Shown: in pieces, positions 52,513 to 60,667 of the stretch
Numbering within the stretch: position 1 is the first letter of the stretch
How the letters are laid out: the number at the start of each line of letters is the position of its first letter
Assembly (NCBI GenBank): GCA_017441525.1
Contig: JAFRXJ010000018.1
Span: 1-64,000, forward strand
Reading direction: 5' to 3'
From: Acholeplasmatales bacterium
Lineage (GTDB): Bacteria > Bacillota_I > Bacilli_A > Acholeplasmatales > Anaeroplasmataceae
Length of the DNA stretch: 64,000 nt
Program-made: the position numbers and the translations under genes
The notes under the pieces: model-generated
What the model saw: the letters and a program-made list of their open reading frames with translations, nothing else
Told to the model about the DNA's origin: nothing
Databases searched by the model: none

Positions 52513-52590
52513 CGCTTTTCTAACTATATTATATACCTTTTTTTACGCTTTTCCAACCAAAAAGCATGTATTCTCTTACGTTTTTCAAAA
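52513..52590 (-). repeat. Iteron-like repeats and promoter of copy D
   Basis: Plus-strand CGCTTTTC (52513), CGCTTTTCCAACC (52546) and CGTTTTTCAAAAG (52579) start exactly 33 bp apart. The promoter is TTGGAA (52551-52556) with TATAAT (52528-52533), 17-bp spacer, minus strand. The middle copy covers the -35, one copy lies in the leader and one upstream. The arrangement is identical to copy C. Confidence 0.85.
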
Positions 52591-52652
52591 GTATTATTAT
52601 ACTTGTCAAGAAAAGTAGACACAAAAAAGTTTTTTATTCAATTATCTTTTTA

Positions 52653-53640
52653 TTAAGTAGACACATCTTCATTTTTTTCATCATTTTCGTTTTTAGAAGT
52701 AGACATCTTCTTAAGTACATATTTTGGCACTTCTGTAAGTACTCTTTTATTAAATGTATCTTTATGTTCTATCTCACCATTCATGTATTTTTCATAAAAC
52801 AAATCAGGTATATCATAATTAAGTGCCCAACTTGGTCTTTGAGAATTATAATATTTTATATATCCTTTTACTGTTCCAATAGGATCTTTGGATTCATCTA
52901 ATTTAAAATCAACAAATAATTCTTCTTTTATCCAACCATTTAAAGATTCATTCACAGGATTATCCGTTGGCTTACCAGGTCTAGACATGGAGCGATTAAT
53001 ATTTTTATCCTTTATCAATTCGTTATAGGCCATTGATGCATATACACTTCCTTGATCAGTATGTATTACTACTGGTTCAGTAACGCCTTCCGCTTCAAGT
53101 AATGCTATGACATCTATAAGACCATCAATATATTGCATTCTCAATCTCCACGTCTTCTGCCAAATCTTGCTGCCACTATTTGTTTTGTAAAGACATCAAA
53201 ATACATTGTTAATTCATAATATGAATAGTAAACATAAAAACATGTCATGTCAGAAACTATAACCTGTCGTGGTCTATCAACGGTCTCCCAAGTTGAAAAT
53301 ATAAGATTAGGATATTTATCTCTTTCTTTTCGCTTTCTAGGCTTTTCTTTATGTTTGGTTAGGGATTTTATCCCTAATGCCCTAAAAGCTGAATAAACGA
53401 AGCCAGGACTATAATTCTTGCTGTAATTATAATTAATAAACGCTGTAACCCATCTATATCCATGTGATGGATGATCATTATGAACTTTTGTTATTATTTC
53501 TTTAGCTTCTTCACGTCTGGATTCTTGCTTACTATCATCTCTATTAAGCCATTTATAATATCCAGATCTTGATACACCCATTAATTCACATAATTCTTTA
53601 ACATCATATTCTTTAGATAATGTTTTGACTATTGCGTATT
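52653..53640 (-). pseudogene. IS3-type transposase OrfB, frameshifted
   Basis: Two frames make up one transposase. The first (to 53141) contains the HTH_21 region (VSRSGYYKWLNRDDSKQESR), HPSHGYRWVTAFINYN and the first catalytic Asp in VIVSDMTCFY. The second (53144-52653) contains HTDQGSVYAS (second Asp) and NESLNGWIKEE (Glu). They meet at GGAGATTGAGAATG, where one missing T (GATTTGAG) would restore RRGDLRMQY. This is probably a 1-bp deletion rather than programmed frameshifting, which in IS3 elements occurs between OrfA and OrfB. Confidence 0.8.
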
Positions 53641-53973
53641 CTTTTCCTTTAAATGTGTGTAGGTTATCGTCCCATCTGGATTCTCCGTCGCAGTATAATT
53701 TTTTTTTAGTCTTTCGTTCTCAATCCTAAGCTTAATAATTTCACGCTTGTAATTCTCTGTAGTTTCTTCAGTTCCTTCTGGTAATATTTGATATTCAGGA
53801 TTACCTTTTGTAAAACCAGCTATTCCTTCATTTTTATATATCTCTACCCATTTTCTTAAAGAAGTATCAGATATATTATTAGCTCTCGCAAATTCAGTTA
53901 ATTTAATATCTGGATTTGACAGGAATCTTTTGACTAGAAATTCTTTTTCTAGTGGACTTAATTGTTTTGACAT
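53629..53973 (-). CDS. IS3-type transposase OrfA
   Basis: A protein of 114 residues from the ATG at 53973 (GAGGTTAACT before it). It has an N-terminal HTH (LSPLEKEFLVKRFLSNPDIK, SDTSLRKWVEIYKNEGIAGF) and a C-terminal coiled coil (YKREIIKLRIENERLKK) that would dimerise with OrfB. OrfB coding begins in another frame near its 3' end, as expected for programmed -1 frameshifting in the IS3 family. It is intact. Confidence 0.85.
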   Translation of the reverse strand: MSKQLSPLEKEFLVKRFLSNPDIKLTEFARANNISDTSLRKWVEIYKNEGIAGFTKGNPEYQILPEGTEETTENYKREIIKLRIENERLKKNYTATENPDGTITYTHLKEKNTQ

Positions 53974-54039
53974 AATAGTTAACCTCATTTCATTTATTAT
54001 ACAATAGATTAACCAAATTGAAAATGATTGTGCGCAAAC

Positions 54040-54112
54040 CCTTAAGGGTTTATATACAAGAATATCAAATAAATTGATATTATACCTTAAGGGACAGTTT
54101 CCCTTAAGAATC
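54040..54112. repeat. Stacked inverted repeats in the IS leader
   Basis: AACCCTTAAGGGTT, AATATCAA...TTGATATT and ACCTTAAGGGACAG...TTTCCCTTAAG fold as three hairpins between the IS end and OrfA. In insertion sequences such leader structures limit transcription from flanking genes. The remainder of 53989-54437 has no gene beyond R3. Confidence 0.6.
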
Positions 54113-54207
54113 CTTTCTATTTAATCTATTATATTTACATTATTTTTATTAACTATTGTGTCTACTTTTATAATAGCATCATATGTCTAAAAATGGCTTA
54201 TAAAAGA

Positions 54208-54250
54208 CATTGATTTTTAAATTGGCGGTCCATTGTAGTCTTCAATCGAA
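54208..54250 (-). repeat. Dispersed repeat copy R3 (diverged)
   Basis: CATTGATTTTTAAATTGGCG, then GTCC...TTCAATCGAA. TGGCGG to the ATCGAA-type end is 22 bases, as in R1. It lies between the two IS elements. Confidence 0.5.
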
Positions 54251-54449
54251 AAAATACCTAGTATTTATCCAACAATTAATGGTTCTTTTGGTGTAAACAC
54301 AGGATTAATTTTAATTCTTTTATTTCTCTTTATGAAACCAATAGAAAAGTTATAGAATTTTAATGTATTATACTTTATATGATAACAACCGATTAATGCT
54401 GGTCTGCACATATATCAATATAGAATAAACTATTATTTTGGAGGAAAAA

Positions 54450-55598
54450 ATGAAAAGATATACCCCTGAACTTATTAATAAAGTTTTATCAGAGTATCAA
54501 GAGGTAAAAAGCGTAAAAACAATAATGCAAAAATATGGTATTTCAAAGTCCACTTTATTTTATTGGATTAAAAAATATAAGGTTATAATCCAATACGATT
54601 GTAAAGAAATTACTATTACTGACTATAAGAAACTTATAAAAGAACTTGAACGTGCAAAACTTATTTTTGAAATATATGAGAATCTACATTGTTTTAAAGA
54701 TGCGAGCACTTATGAAAAAGAAATAGCAATATCAAAATTTATTGGTGTTTATCCAACTAAACTTATGTGTAAAATATTAAATCTACCTCATGGAACATTT
54801 TATAATTATCATTTTAGAAAAAAAACAGTTACTCAATATCAAATTAGAGATGAACAAATTAAAGCAAAAATTATGGAGATTTATCTACAAAGCGAGAAAC
54901 GCTTTGGCGCTAATAAAATAGTTGTCAAATTAAAATCAATTGGTATTAATACTACTCTAACAAAAGTCAAAAAATTAATGAAGGAACTCAACATAGAATC
55001 AACTCAAAAATTAAAAAAGACTGAATTAACAAATCCCAATAACAATTATTATGTAAACAAATTACAAAGATTGTTTAATCAAGATGAGCCAAACAAATAT
55101 TGGGCAAGTGATGTAACAGAACTTAAGGCCGGTCTTAATAAATTTTATCTTTGTGTAATTATAGATTTATTTTCAAGAAAAATAATAGCTTACAGGATTT
55201 CTTGTCACAACAATACAAAACTTACAATAAACACATTTAAGGATGCATTTGAAAATAGGGGAAGACCAAATGAATTATCATTTCATAGTGATCAAGTTAG
55301 CAATTATACATCTAATGATTTTAGAGATTTACTTAGAGTATTAAAAGTAAATCAGTCTTTTTCTCATGCTGGAAATCCTTATGATAATGCCTGTGTAGAA
55401 TCATTCTTTTCTAGCTTTAAACGCGAAGAATATAATTCTCATTATTATGAATTTTTTGAAGATTTAGAAAAGAGTGTAGATTCATATATGAAATATTATA
55501 ATGAATATAGACCACATAATACGCTAAATAATATGACTCCAAATGAATTTGAAGATAAATATTATGAGAAAAAAAGCACAAAAAAGGCCATAGAATAG
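54450..55598 (+). CDS. IS3-family transposase, single-frame
   Basis: A protein of 382 residues from the ATG at 54450 (TTGGAGGAAAAA before it; a TTG at 54438 is in frame but lies at the ribosome site). It has an N-terminal HTH_28-type domain (SVKTIMQKYGISKSTLFYWI), HTH_21 and an rve integrase core with catalytic D-D-E: ASDVTELKAG, SFHSDQVSNYTSND and DNACVESFFSSFKREEYN. The fused OrfA-like and OrfB parts in one frame differ from the split element at 52604. It looks intact. Clear terminal inverted repeats were not found. Confidence 0.85.
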   Translation: MKRYTPELINKVLSEYQEVKSVKTIMQKYGISKSTLFYWIKKYKVIIQYDCKEITITDYKKLIKELERAKLIFEIYENLHCFKDASTYEKEIAISKFIGVYPTKLMCKILNLPHGTFYNYHFRKKTVTQYQIRDEQIKAKIMEIYLQSEKRFGANKIVVKLKSIGINTTLTKVKKLMKELNIESTQKLKKTELTNPNNNYYVNKLQRLFNQDEPNKYWASDVTELKAGLNKFYLCVIIDLFSRKIIAYRISCHNNTKLTINTFKDAFENRGRPNELSFHSDQVSNYTSNDFRDLLRVLKVNQSFSHAGNPYDNACVESFFSSFKREEYNSHYYEFFEDLEKSVDSYMKYYNEYRPHNTLNNMTPNEFEDKYYEKKSTKKAIE

Positions 55599-55607
55599 TC
55601 TATGGCC
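55586..55607 (+). terminator. Terminator at end of transposase
   Basis: GGCCATAGA and TCTATGGCC form a 9-bp stem across the stop codon, preceded by A6 and followed by TATTTGG. Confidence 0.65.
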
Positions 55608-55658
55608 TATTTGGACAGTCCAGTTAAATAATTAACTAAAACCGATTACTTCTCATTA

Positions 55659-55749
55659 TGGCGGAGCAAGAGGGATTCGAACCCTCGCACCAGTTACCCG
55701 GTCTACTTCCTTAGCAGGGAAGCCTCTTGAGCCTCTTGAGTATTACTCC
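55659..55749 (-). tRNA. tRNA-Ser(GCT)
   Basis: A 91-base tRNA on the minus strand. The acceptor GGAGTAA pairs with TTGCTCC. The anticodon arm is CTTCC-CTGCTAA-GGAAG (anticodon GCT). A long serine-type variable arm follows, then the T arm GAGGG-TTCGAAT-CCCTC, discriminator G and encoded CCA. The structure is complete. The accessory region upstream of it (49.5-55.6 kb) carries tRNA-3'-like repeats, so this gene may be the insertion hotspot. Confidence 0.95.
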
Positions 55750-55825
55750 ATACCAAGTACGCTATTTCATTATATATTAATCATATTTGAATGTCAATTA
55801 AAAACTAGTGAATAGAAAGAAAAAC

Positions 55826-55843
55826 GCACGATTTTAATCGTGC
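55826..55843 (-). terminator. recA terminator
   Basis: GCACGATT and AATCGTGC form a perfect 8-bp stem with T and A runs on the two sides. Confidence 0.85.
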
Positions 55844-55854
55844 ATTTTTTATTA

Positions 55855-56835
55855 TTAAATAGCCATTATTTTTTCTTCTATTTCTTTCATTATTTCAGGA
55901 TGATCTAAAAGATATTGTTTAGTGTTTTCTCTACCTTGGCCAATCTTTAAACCATTGTAGCTAAACCATGCACCACTCTTATGAATAATATCATATTCAG
56001 TAGCTAAATCAACAATCTCGCCTTCCTTAGAAATACCTTTACCATAGATGATTTCAACTTGGCATGATTTAAATGGTGGAGCAACCTTATTCTTAACAAC
56101 CTTAATGTTTGTGATATTACCTAAAACATTAGAGCCATCCTTGATTGCTTCTCCTTTTCTTATTTCCATTCTAACTGAAGCAAAGAACTTTAATGCTCTA
56201 CCACCAGTTGTAGTCTCTGGGTTACCAAACATAACTCCAACCTTCTCTCTAATTTGGTTAATGAATATCGCAACGCAATTAGTCTTAGAAATTAAACCAG
56301 ACATCTTTCTCATTGCTTGACTCATTAATCTTGCGTGAAGACCAACATGGTTGTCACCCATTTCTCCATTTAATTCAGCTTCAGGTACTAATGCTGCAAC
56401 TGAGTCAATAACAATAATATCAACGCTTCCTGATTTAATTAGTGCTTCAGCGATTTCTAATGCTTGTTCACCAGAATCAGGTTGAGATAAAATTAAATTC
56501 TCAGTATCAACACCTAAGTTCTTAGCATATACAGGATCTAGGGCATGTTCAGCATCAATAAACGCTGCATATCCGCCTTCCTTTTGTGCATTTGCTATAG
56601 CGTGTAGGGCGAATGTGGTTTTTCCTGATGATTCAGGTCCATATATTTCAATAATTCTTCCTTTAGGATATCCACCTACACCCAAAGCCTTATCTAAAGA
56701 AATTGAACCAGTAGGGATAACTTCAACCTTTCTGTCGATGTCGTCGCCAAGTCTCATAACTGAGCCCTTACCGAACTCCTTTTCGATTTGCTTCATTGCT
56801 GCCTCAAGGGCTGCTTTTCTGTCTATTTCAGCCAT
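55855..56835 (-). CDS. recA: RecA recombinase
   Basis: A 326-residue RecA, shorter than the E. coli protein (353) mainly at the acidic C-terminus. Walker A is GPESSGKTT, Walker [15 protein letters not shown], loop L1 [20 protein letters not shown], and L2 is [20 protein letters not shown]. It forms filaments on single-stranded DNA for homologous recombination and SOS induction. AGGAGG precedes the ATG by 12 bases. No SOS box was seen upstream. It probably lies downstream of pgsA in one transcript, as is common in Bacilli (81-bp gap). Confidence 0.98.
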   Translation of the reverse strand: MAEIDRKAALEAAMKQIEKEFGKGSVMRLGDDIDRKVEVIPTGSISLDKALGVGGYPKGRIIEIYGPESSGKTTFALHAIANAQKEGGYAAFIDAEHALDPVYAKNLGVDTENLILSQPDSGEQALEIAEALIKSGSVDIIVIDSVAALVPEAELNGEMGDNHVGLHARLMSQAMRKMSGLISKTNCVAIFINQIREKVGVMFGNPETTTGGRALKFFASVRMEIRKGEAIKDGSNVLGNITNIKVVKNKVAPPFKSCQVEIIYGKGISKEGEIVDLATEYDIIHKSGAWFSYNGLKIGQGRENTKQYLLDHPEIMKEIEEKIMAI

Positions 56836-56915
56836 AATAAATATATACCTCCTATATAATATTAGTCAAAAAATGGTATAAATTTGAAAAAATTTTTATT
56901 TTTTAAAAAATTTTA

Positions 56916-57551
56916 TTAAATTGACTCAAAAATAACCTTTCTTGCCCTATAAACATATCTAATTCCGGAAATAATTGTAAATAAGATACCTACATACATT
57001 AATACTGCACCAATATATCCAAATACTAAAACATTTGTATTTCCAAATTTAAAACTAATTTGCCATAAGAACAAAAATACTAACGCAAACATAGTAACGA
57101 ATGTCTTAATTTTACCAAACATGTCAGCCGCGATAGTTTCTCCCTTGCCTGCACATATAAATCTAACACCATCTACTATTAAATCTCTAATTAAAATTAC
57201 TATTAATCCCCAGGCAGGCATAAACCACCAATAATCTGTATGCCACCAGTTAATACCTGAACCATGTACTTGAAGACAGATAATTACCATTGCTGCTGTA
57301 ACTATCATCTTATCTGCCAAAGGATCTGCAAATTTACCAAATGTTGTAACTAAATTATATTTTCTAGCAATTTTACCATCTAAAAAGTCAGTAAATGACG
57401 CAACGGCAAATATTATTAAGTTAATAAAATTAGCCATAGATAAACCACTATTAAACATATAATGACTATTTAAATATGGTATAAAAGCTATTATTACCAT
57501 TGCTGGTACTAGAATAATTCTTAATAATGTTAATTTATTAGGTAAAGTCAT
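56916..57551 (-). CDS. pgsA: CDP-diacylglycerol-glycerol-3-phosphate phosphatidyltransferase
   Basis: A 211-residue membrane enzyme with about five helices. The CDP-alcohol phosphotransferase motif is complete: DFLDGKIARKYNLVTTFGKF then ADPLADK (DGxxAR...G...D...D). It transfers phosphatidyl from CDP-diacylglycerol to glycerol-3-phosphate, the first step to phosphatidylglycerol. The pgsA-recA neighbourhood is conserved in Bacillota (cinA, usually between them, is absent here). The family and start (ATG at 57551) are firm. Confidence 0.95.
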   Translation of the reverse strand: MTLPNKLTLLRIILVPAMVIIAFIPYLNSHYMFNSGLSMANFINLIIFAVASFTDFLDGKIARKYNLVTTFGKFADPLADKMIVTAAMVIICLQVHGSGINWWHTDYWWFMPAWGLIVILIRDLIVDGVRFICAGKGETIAADMFGKIKTFVTMFALVFLFLWQISFKFGNTNVLVFGYIGAVLMYVGILFTIISGIRYVYRARKVIFESI

Positions 57552-57609
57552 CTTAATTCACATTCTTTCTACTAAATCAATAACACGTTAATTATAACAT
57601 AATTATTGA

Positions 57610-58917
57610 TTACTTATCAATTGATAATTGATAAACATCTATCGCATTAATTCTTTTTCCAAAATCATTTTTGAAATTCTTATTAACGCTTAAATTATAA
57701 TCTTTAATTTCTATATTATTAGCACCAAAAATATAAATTCCATCAGCTAATCCTTCTACTAAATACATATCCTTATAAAATGGTCTTAAATCATGATTAC
57801 CTCTTTCAAAATTAGTCATTCCCTTTAATTCCATATTAATATCTTCGAATTTAATATTAGATATATTATTTTCACCATAAATAAATATTCCATTTTCTGA
57901 TGTTATATTAATATCTTTAAATAATACATTTTTGATATAGCCTGTCTTTATTTCTTCTTTTCTTCTTACTTGACTTATAAATATAGGCTCTCCCTTACCC
58001 CACCATTCAAGTGGATGAAATCTCTTAGTTTCCATATCGATGTTTTCAAATGAAATATTATAAATATTTCCCATATCCCTAAGCTGAAAAGATATTCCTC
58101 TGTTAGTATCTGATATTTTTATATTTCTAACTCTAATATCATGGATATCACCACATGTTTCACTACCAAATTTAATAGCGGCACTAGTTGTCTTAAATTC
58201 ACAATTTTCAACTAATATGTTTTCTGTATCTCCATATTCCATATTGTTTTCAGTTGTTTTAAAAACAACACAATCATCTGCAGATTCAATATAACAATTT
58301 CTAATAATAATATTTTTTGAATGATCAGGATCTATTCCATCTGTACATGCAAATTTTCTATTATTTTTAATAGAAATACCATCAATTAATCCATTAGAAC
58401 ATCCAATTAAATGAATCGTCCAAAATCCACTTCTTTGAATATTTATTTTATTAAATTCAAATTTATTACATCCCTCTAAATATATTAAAGGAACTCTAGG
58501 ATAAAATTTACCATCTATATGATGATCATTTTGCTTACCATAAAAGATTTCTTCATTTCCATCAATAATACCACTACCAGTTATTTTTATATTATTTATA
58601 TTCTTGCCATATATAAAAAACTTAGTAGGTCTTCCATCATACGAACAGTCTTTGTATGTAGGTATAGTAATCTCTTCAAATTCTTTATTATCTAGGCAAT
58701 TAAAATCTGATAAATTATTTGATGCCTTTAACATAGAATTCTTTTCAAAATGTAGTTCTATATTATCTAAAAGCTTAATCATACCACTAATATAAATCTT
58801 ATTAGATTTAAATACTAAAGTACCTCCTCCATTAGCATTTAAATACTTAATGGCATCATTAATTCCTTTTGTAGAATTTGAATAATCTTTAATAAAAGAA
58901 TCAACATCGATTTTCAT
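57610..58917 (-). CDS. Glycoside hydrolase family 28-like (polygalacturonase-type)
   Basis: A 435-residue protein built of right-handed beta-helix coils. The GH28 active-site region is visible: CTDGIDPDHSKN (the Asp of NTD) and ESADDCVVFK (the catalytic DD pair). The next loop reads GDIHDIRVRN (GHG replaced), and NRGISFQ stands in place of RIK. The N-terminal INDAIKYLNANGGGTLVF is typical of the family. No signal peptide, so it acts in the cytoplasm on imported pectin oligosaccharides or related uronides. It is divergent from rpsT. The altered GHG makes the exact activity uncertain. Confidence 0.85.
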   Translation of the reverse strand: MKIDVDSFIKDYSNSTKGINDAIKYLNANGGGTLVFKSNKIYISGMIKLLDNIELHFEKNSMLKASNNLSDFNCLDNKEFEEITIPTYKDCSYDGRPTKFFIYGKNINNIKITGSGIIDGNEEIFYGKQNDHHIDGKFYPRVPLIYLEGCNKFEFNKINIQRSGFWTIHLIGCSNGLIDGISIKNNRKFACTDGIDPDHSKNIIIRNCYIESADDCVVFKTTENNMEYGDTENILVENCEFKTTSAAIKFGSETCGDIHDIRVRNIKISDTNRGISFQLRDMGNIYNISFENIDMETKRFHPLEWWGKGEPIFISQVRRKEEIKTGYIKNVLFKDINITSENGIFIYGENNISNIKFEDINMELKGMTNFERGNHDLRPFYKDMYLVEGLADGIYIFGANNIEIKDYNLSVNKNFKNDFGKRINAIDVYQLSIDK

Positions 58918-58952
58918 ATAAATAATCTCCTTTAATATTTTTAATTTTTTAC

Positions 58953-58981
58953 TTGCACTTAAATATATTATTTGTTATAAT
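58953..58981 (+). promoter_or_regulatory. rpsT promoter
   Basis: TTGCAC (58953-58958) and TATAAT (58976-58981) with a 17-bp spacer. Confidence 0.75.
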
Positions 58982-59012
58982 TGTTGTTGCATGCGATAGC
59001 GGAGGTGAAATC

Positions 59013-59276
59013 ATGGCAAACATTAAACAACAAATCAAGCGTATCCGTACAAATGAAAAGGCTAGACAAGCTAACCAATCATTTAAATCATCATTAAAGT
59101 CTGCAATTAAGGCTGTATATGCTGCTGTTGAAGCTAAGGACGTAGAAAAGGCTACTACTGCTTTAAATTTAGCTTATAAGAAGTTAGATAAAGCTGAAGC
59201 TAAGCACATCGTTCATGAAAATTATGTTGCAAGACATAAAGCTGAATTAGCAAATGCTGTAAATACACTTAAGTAA
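59013..59276 (+). CDS. rpsT: Ribosomal protein bS20
   Basis: 87 residues from the ATG at 59013, which GGAGGTGA precedes; the frame extends upstream, but through the promoter. ANIKQQIKRIRTNEKARQAN and VARHKAELANAVNTL match bS20. It is a 16S rRNA-binding protein of the small subunit. The gene is monocistronic, with its own promoter and a terminator, and lies next to holA, its usual neighbour. Confidence 0.97.
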   Translation: MANIKQQIKRIRTNEKARQANQSFKSSLKSAIKAVYAAVEAKDVEKATTALNLAYKKLDKAEAKHIVHENYVARHKAELANAVNTLK

Positions 59277-59290
59277 TAAAATAGATTAAA

Positions 59291-59310
59291 AGAGATTGAT
59301 TCCAATCTCT
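59291..59310. terminator. Bidirectional terminator after rpsT
   Basis: AGAGATTG and CAATCTCT stem with T7, between convergent rpsT and the 59315-59731 gene. Confidence 0.85.
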
Positions 59311-59314
59311 TTTT

Positions 59315-59731
59315 TTATTTTTCTATTACCTCTACTTCTTTAACTTTTCTTGCAGCTTCTCTTTCATGTGCTACTAAACCTAATATAGCTCCAACAAGAC
59401 CTATTCTCGACATAAATACACCAAATACTATTTTAAATATATACATTCCTTTAGAATTACTATTTAGAGTAGTTAGCAATATTATTCCATAGAATACACA
59501 TAAGAATGCATAAATAAAAGATGTAATCATAGTAGTTCTATACATACGATAAAAATATAATAATAATTCTTGTAAAAGTCTAGATGGCATCTCTTCTGCC
59601 AATGTTTGAAGCAATTCTCTAAATTGATTATAACATACCAAAAGAATTACACCCATTAAAAGATACTCTATACATGCTATAAAGGCTAATATTGCTGCAA
59701 CTATAGATACAATTTTGCTGGCTTTTCTCAT
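59315..59731 (-). CDS. Small membrane protein of unknown function
   Basis: A 138-residue protein with about four hydrophobic segments (IVSIVAAILAFIACIEYLLM, VILLVCYNQF, TSFIYAFLCVFYGIILLTTL, IFKIVFGVFMSRIGLVGAIL) and a charged C-terminal tail (AHEREAARKVKEVEVIEK). No family recognised. It starts 4 bp after the holA stop and shares its transcript. Conservation was not testable here. Confidence 0.7.
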   Translation of the reverse strand: MRKASKIVSIVAAILAFIACIEYLLMGVILLVCYNQFRELLQTLAEEMPSRLLQELLLYFYRMYRTTMITSFIYAFLCVFYGIILLTTLNSNSKGMYIFKIVFGVFMSRIGLVGAILGLVAHEREAARKVKEVEVIEK

Positions 59732-59735
59732 ATTA

Positions 59736-60665
59736 TCACCTCAACAAATATAATTCTAACCCTAAATATTGATCTACTTTACCAGATTTGATATTGTAAT
59801 CTAGATTAATTAATTCATCTAGATTTCTCTTTATTTCTTCTATAGATACCTGTTTAGAGTTTTTAATCATATAATATGCTTTACCATTACTTACATTAAA
59901 TAAATTAATAATAGATTGTTGATCTGCACCACCCTTAACTAGCACATATACATCATACATCTCTTGGAATTTATTTAATAACATACTAATAATAAATGTA
60001 GGTGCTATATTTTCGATTCTAAAATCATTATAAATCTTAAATATAGCCTTTTTATTATTATTTAAAACCATATCAATTAATGAATAAATATTATCATCTA
60101 ATGGTTGTTTAACCATATTAGTGACATCCATCACTGATATTTTTTTAGTATCTGCCTTAAATGATATTAATATATCTAAATTATTCTTTAGATTAGCCAT
60201 ATTAACTGAATATTTAATCAATTGAACTAATGCTTGTTCATCAATTTCATATTCATTTTTCTTTAAATAATTTTTAGCATATTCATCTAAAGGAATATTT
60301 TTAATTCTAATATCAAAATAAATACAATATTTTTTTAATCTTGATATATTATCATCCTTTAAATCTAGCTTATCCATTTCAGTAAATACTACTACATTAT
60401 TAGAATCCTTATCATTTAATGCCTTTAAAAGCTCAGTAACCTTCTTTTCAGAGGCTGAAGCTATATTATTAGCTGATTTAACAATGATAAATTTTGGATT
60501 ATCAAATAATGATATAGTAGATACATCATCTATAATGCTATAAATATCATCATCTTCTAGATCATATCTGATAACATCAAAATCTAATTTATAGCTATTA
60601 TTTATTTCTAGTATTTTGTCATTTAATGCTTCAATATCATCTGAAGAAATAAGATAATTATACAT
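59736..60665 (-). CDS. holA: DNA polymerase III, delta subunit
   Basis: A 309-residue protein matching HolA in length and layout: an N-terminal AAA-like domain lacking Walker motifs (MYNYLISSDDIEALNDKI, VSTISLFDNPKFIIVKSANN), a lid, and the C-terminal helical collar domain (LDELINLDYNIKSGKVDQYL). Delta opens the beta clamp in the clamp loader. The gene is two bases from the end of malQ and upstream of the small membrane protein. Sequence is diverged, but the ending (NIKSGKVDQYLGLELYLLR) is diagnostic. Confidence 0.88.
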   Translation of the reverse strand: MYNYLISSDDIEALNDKILEINNSYKLDFDVIRYDLEDDDIYSIIDDVSTISLFDNPKFIIVKSANNIASASEKKVTELLKALNDKDSNNVVVFTEMDKLDLKDDNISRLKKYCIYFDIRIKNIPLDEYAKNYLKKNEYEIDEQALVQLIKYSVNMANLKNNLDILISFKADTKKISVMDVTNMVKQPLDDNIYSLIDMVLNNNKKAIFKIYNDFRIENIAPTFIISMLLNKFQEMYDVYVLVKGGADQQSIINLFNVSNGKAYYMIKNSKQVSIEEIKRNLDELINLDYNIKSGKVDQYLGLELYLLR

Positions 60666-60667
60666 TA

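Larger units (their letters stand above)
52604..54178 (-). mobile_element. IS3-family element (IS150-like)
   Basis: The left end reads TGTCAAGAAAAGTAGACACA (from 52604), and the right end has TTGTGTCTACTTTTATAATA (54156-54175). AAAAGTAGACACAA is inverted between them. It contains an OrfA, a broken OrfB and, upstream of OrfA, stacked CCTTAAGGG inverted repeats (54040-54112). The frameshift in OrfB suggests it no longer transposes alone. The right boundary is approximate. Confidence 0.8.

Noticed and set aside
53141-53144. Programmed frameshift within OrfB of the IS3 element
   Set aside because: IS3 elements shift between OrfA and OrfB, not inside the DDE domain; no slippery A-run or pseudoknot is evident at GGAGATTGAG, so a 1-bp deletion is simpler.
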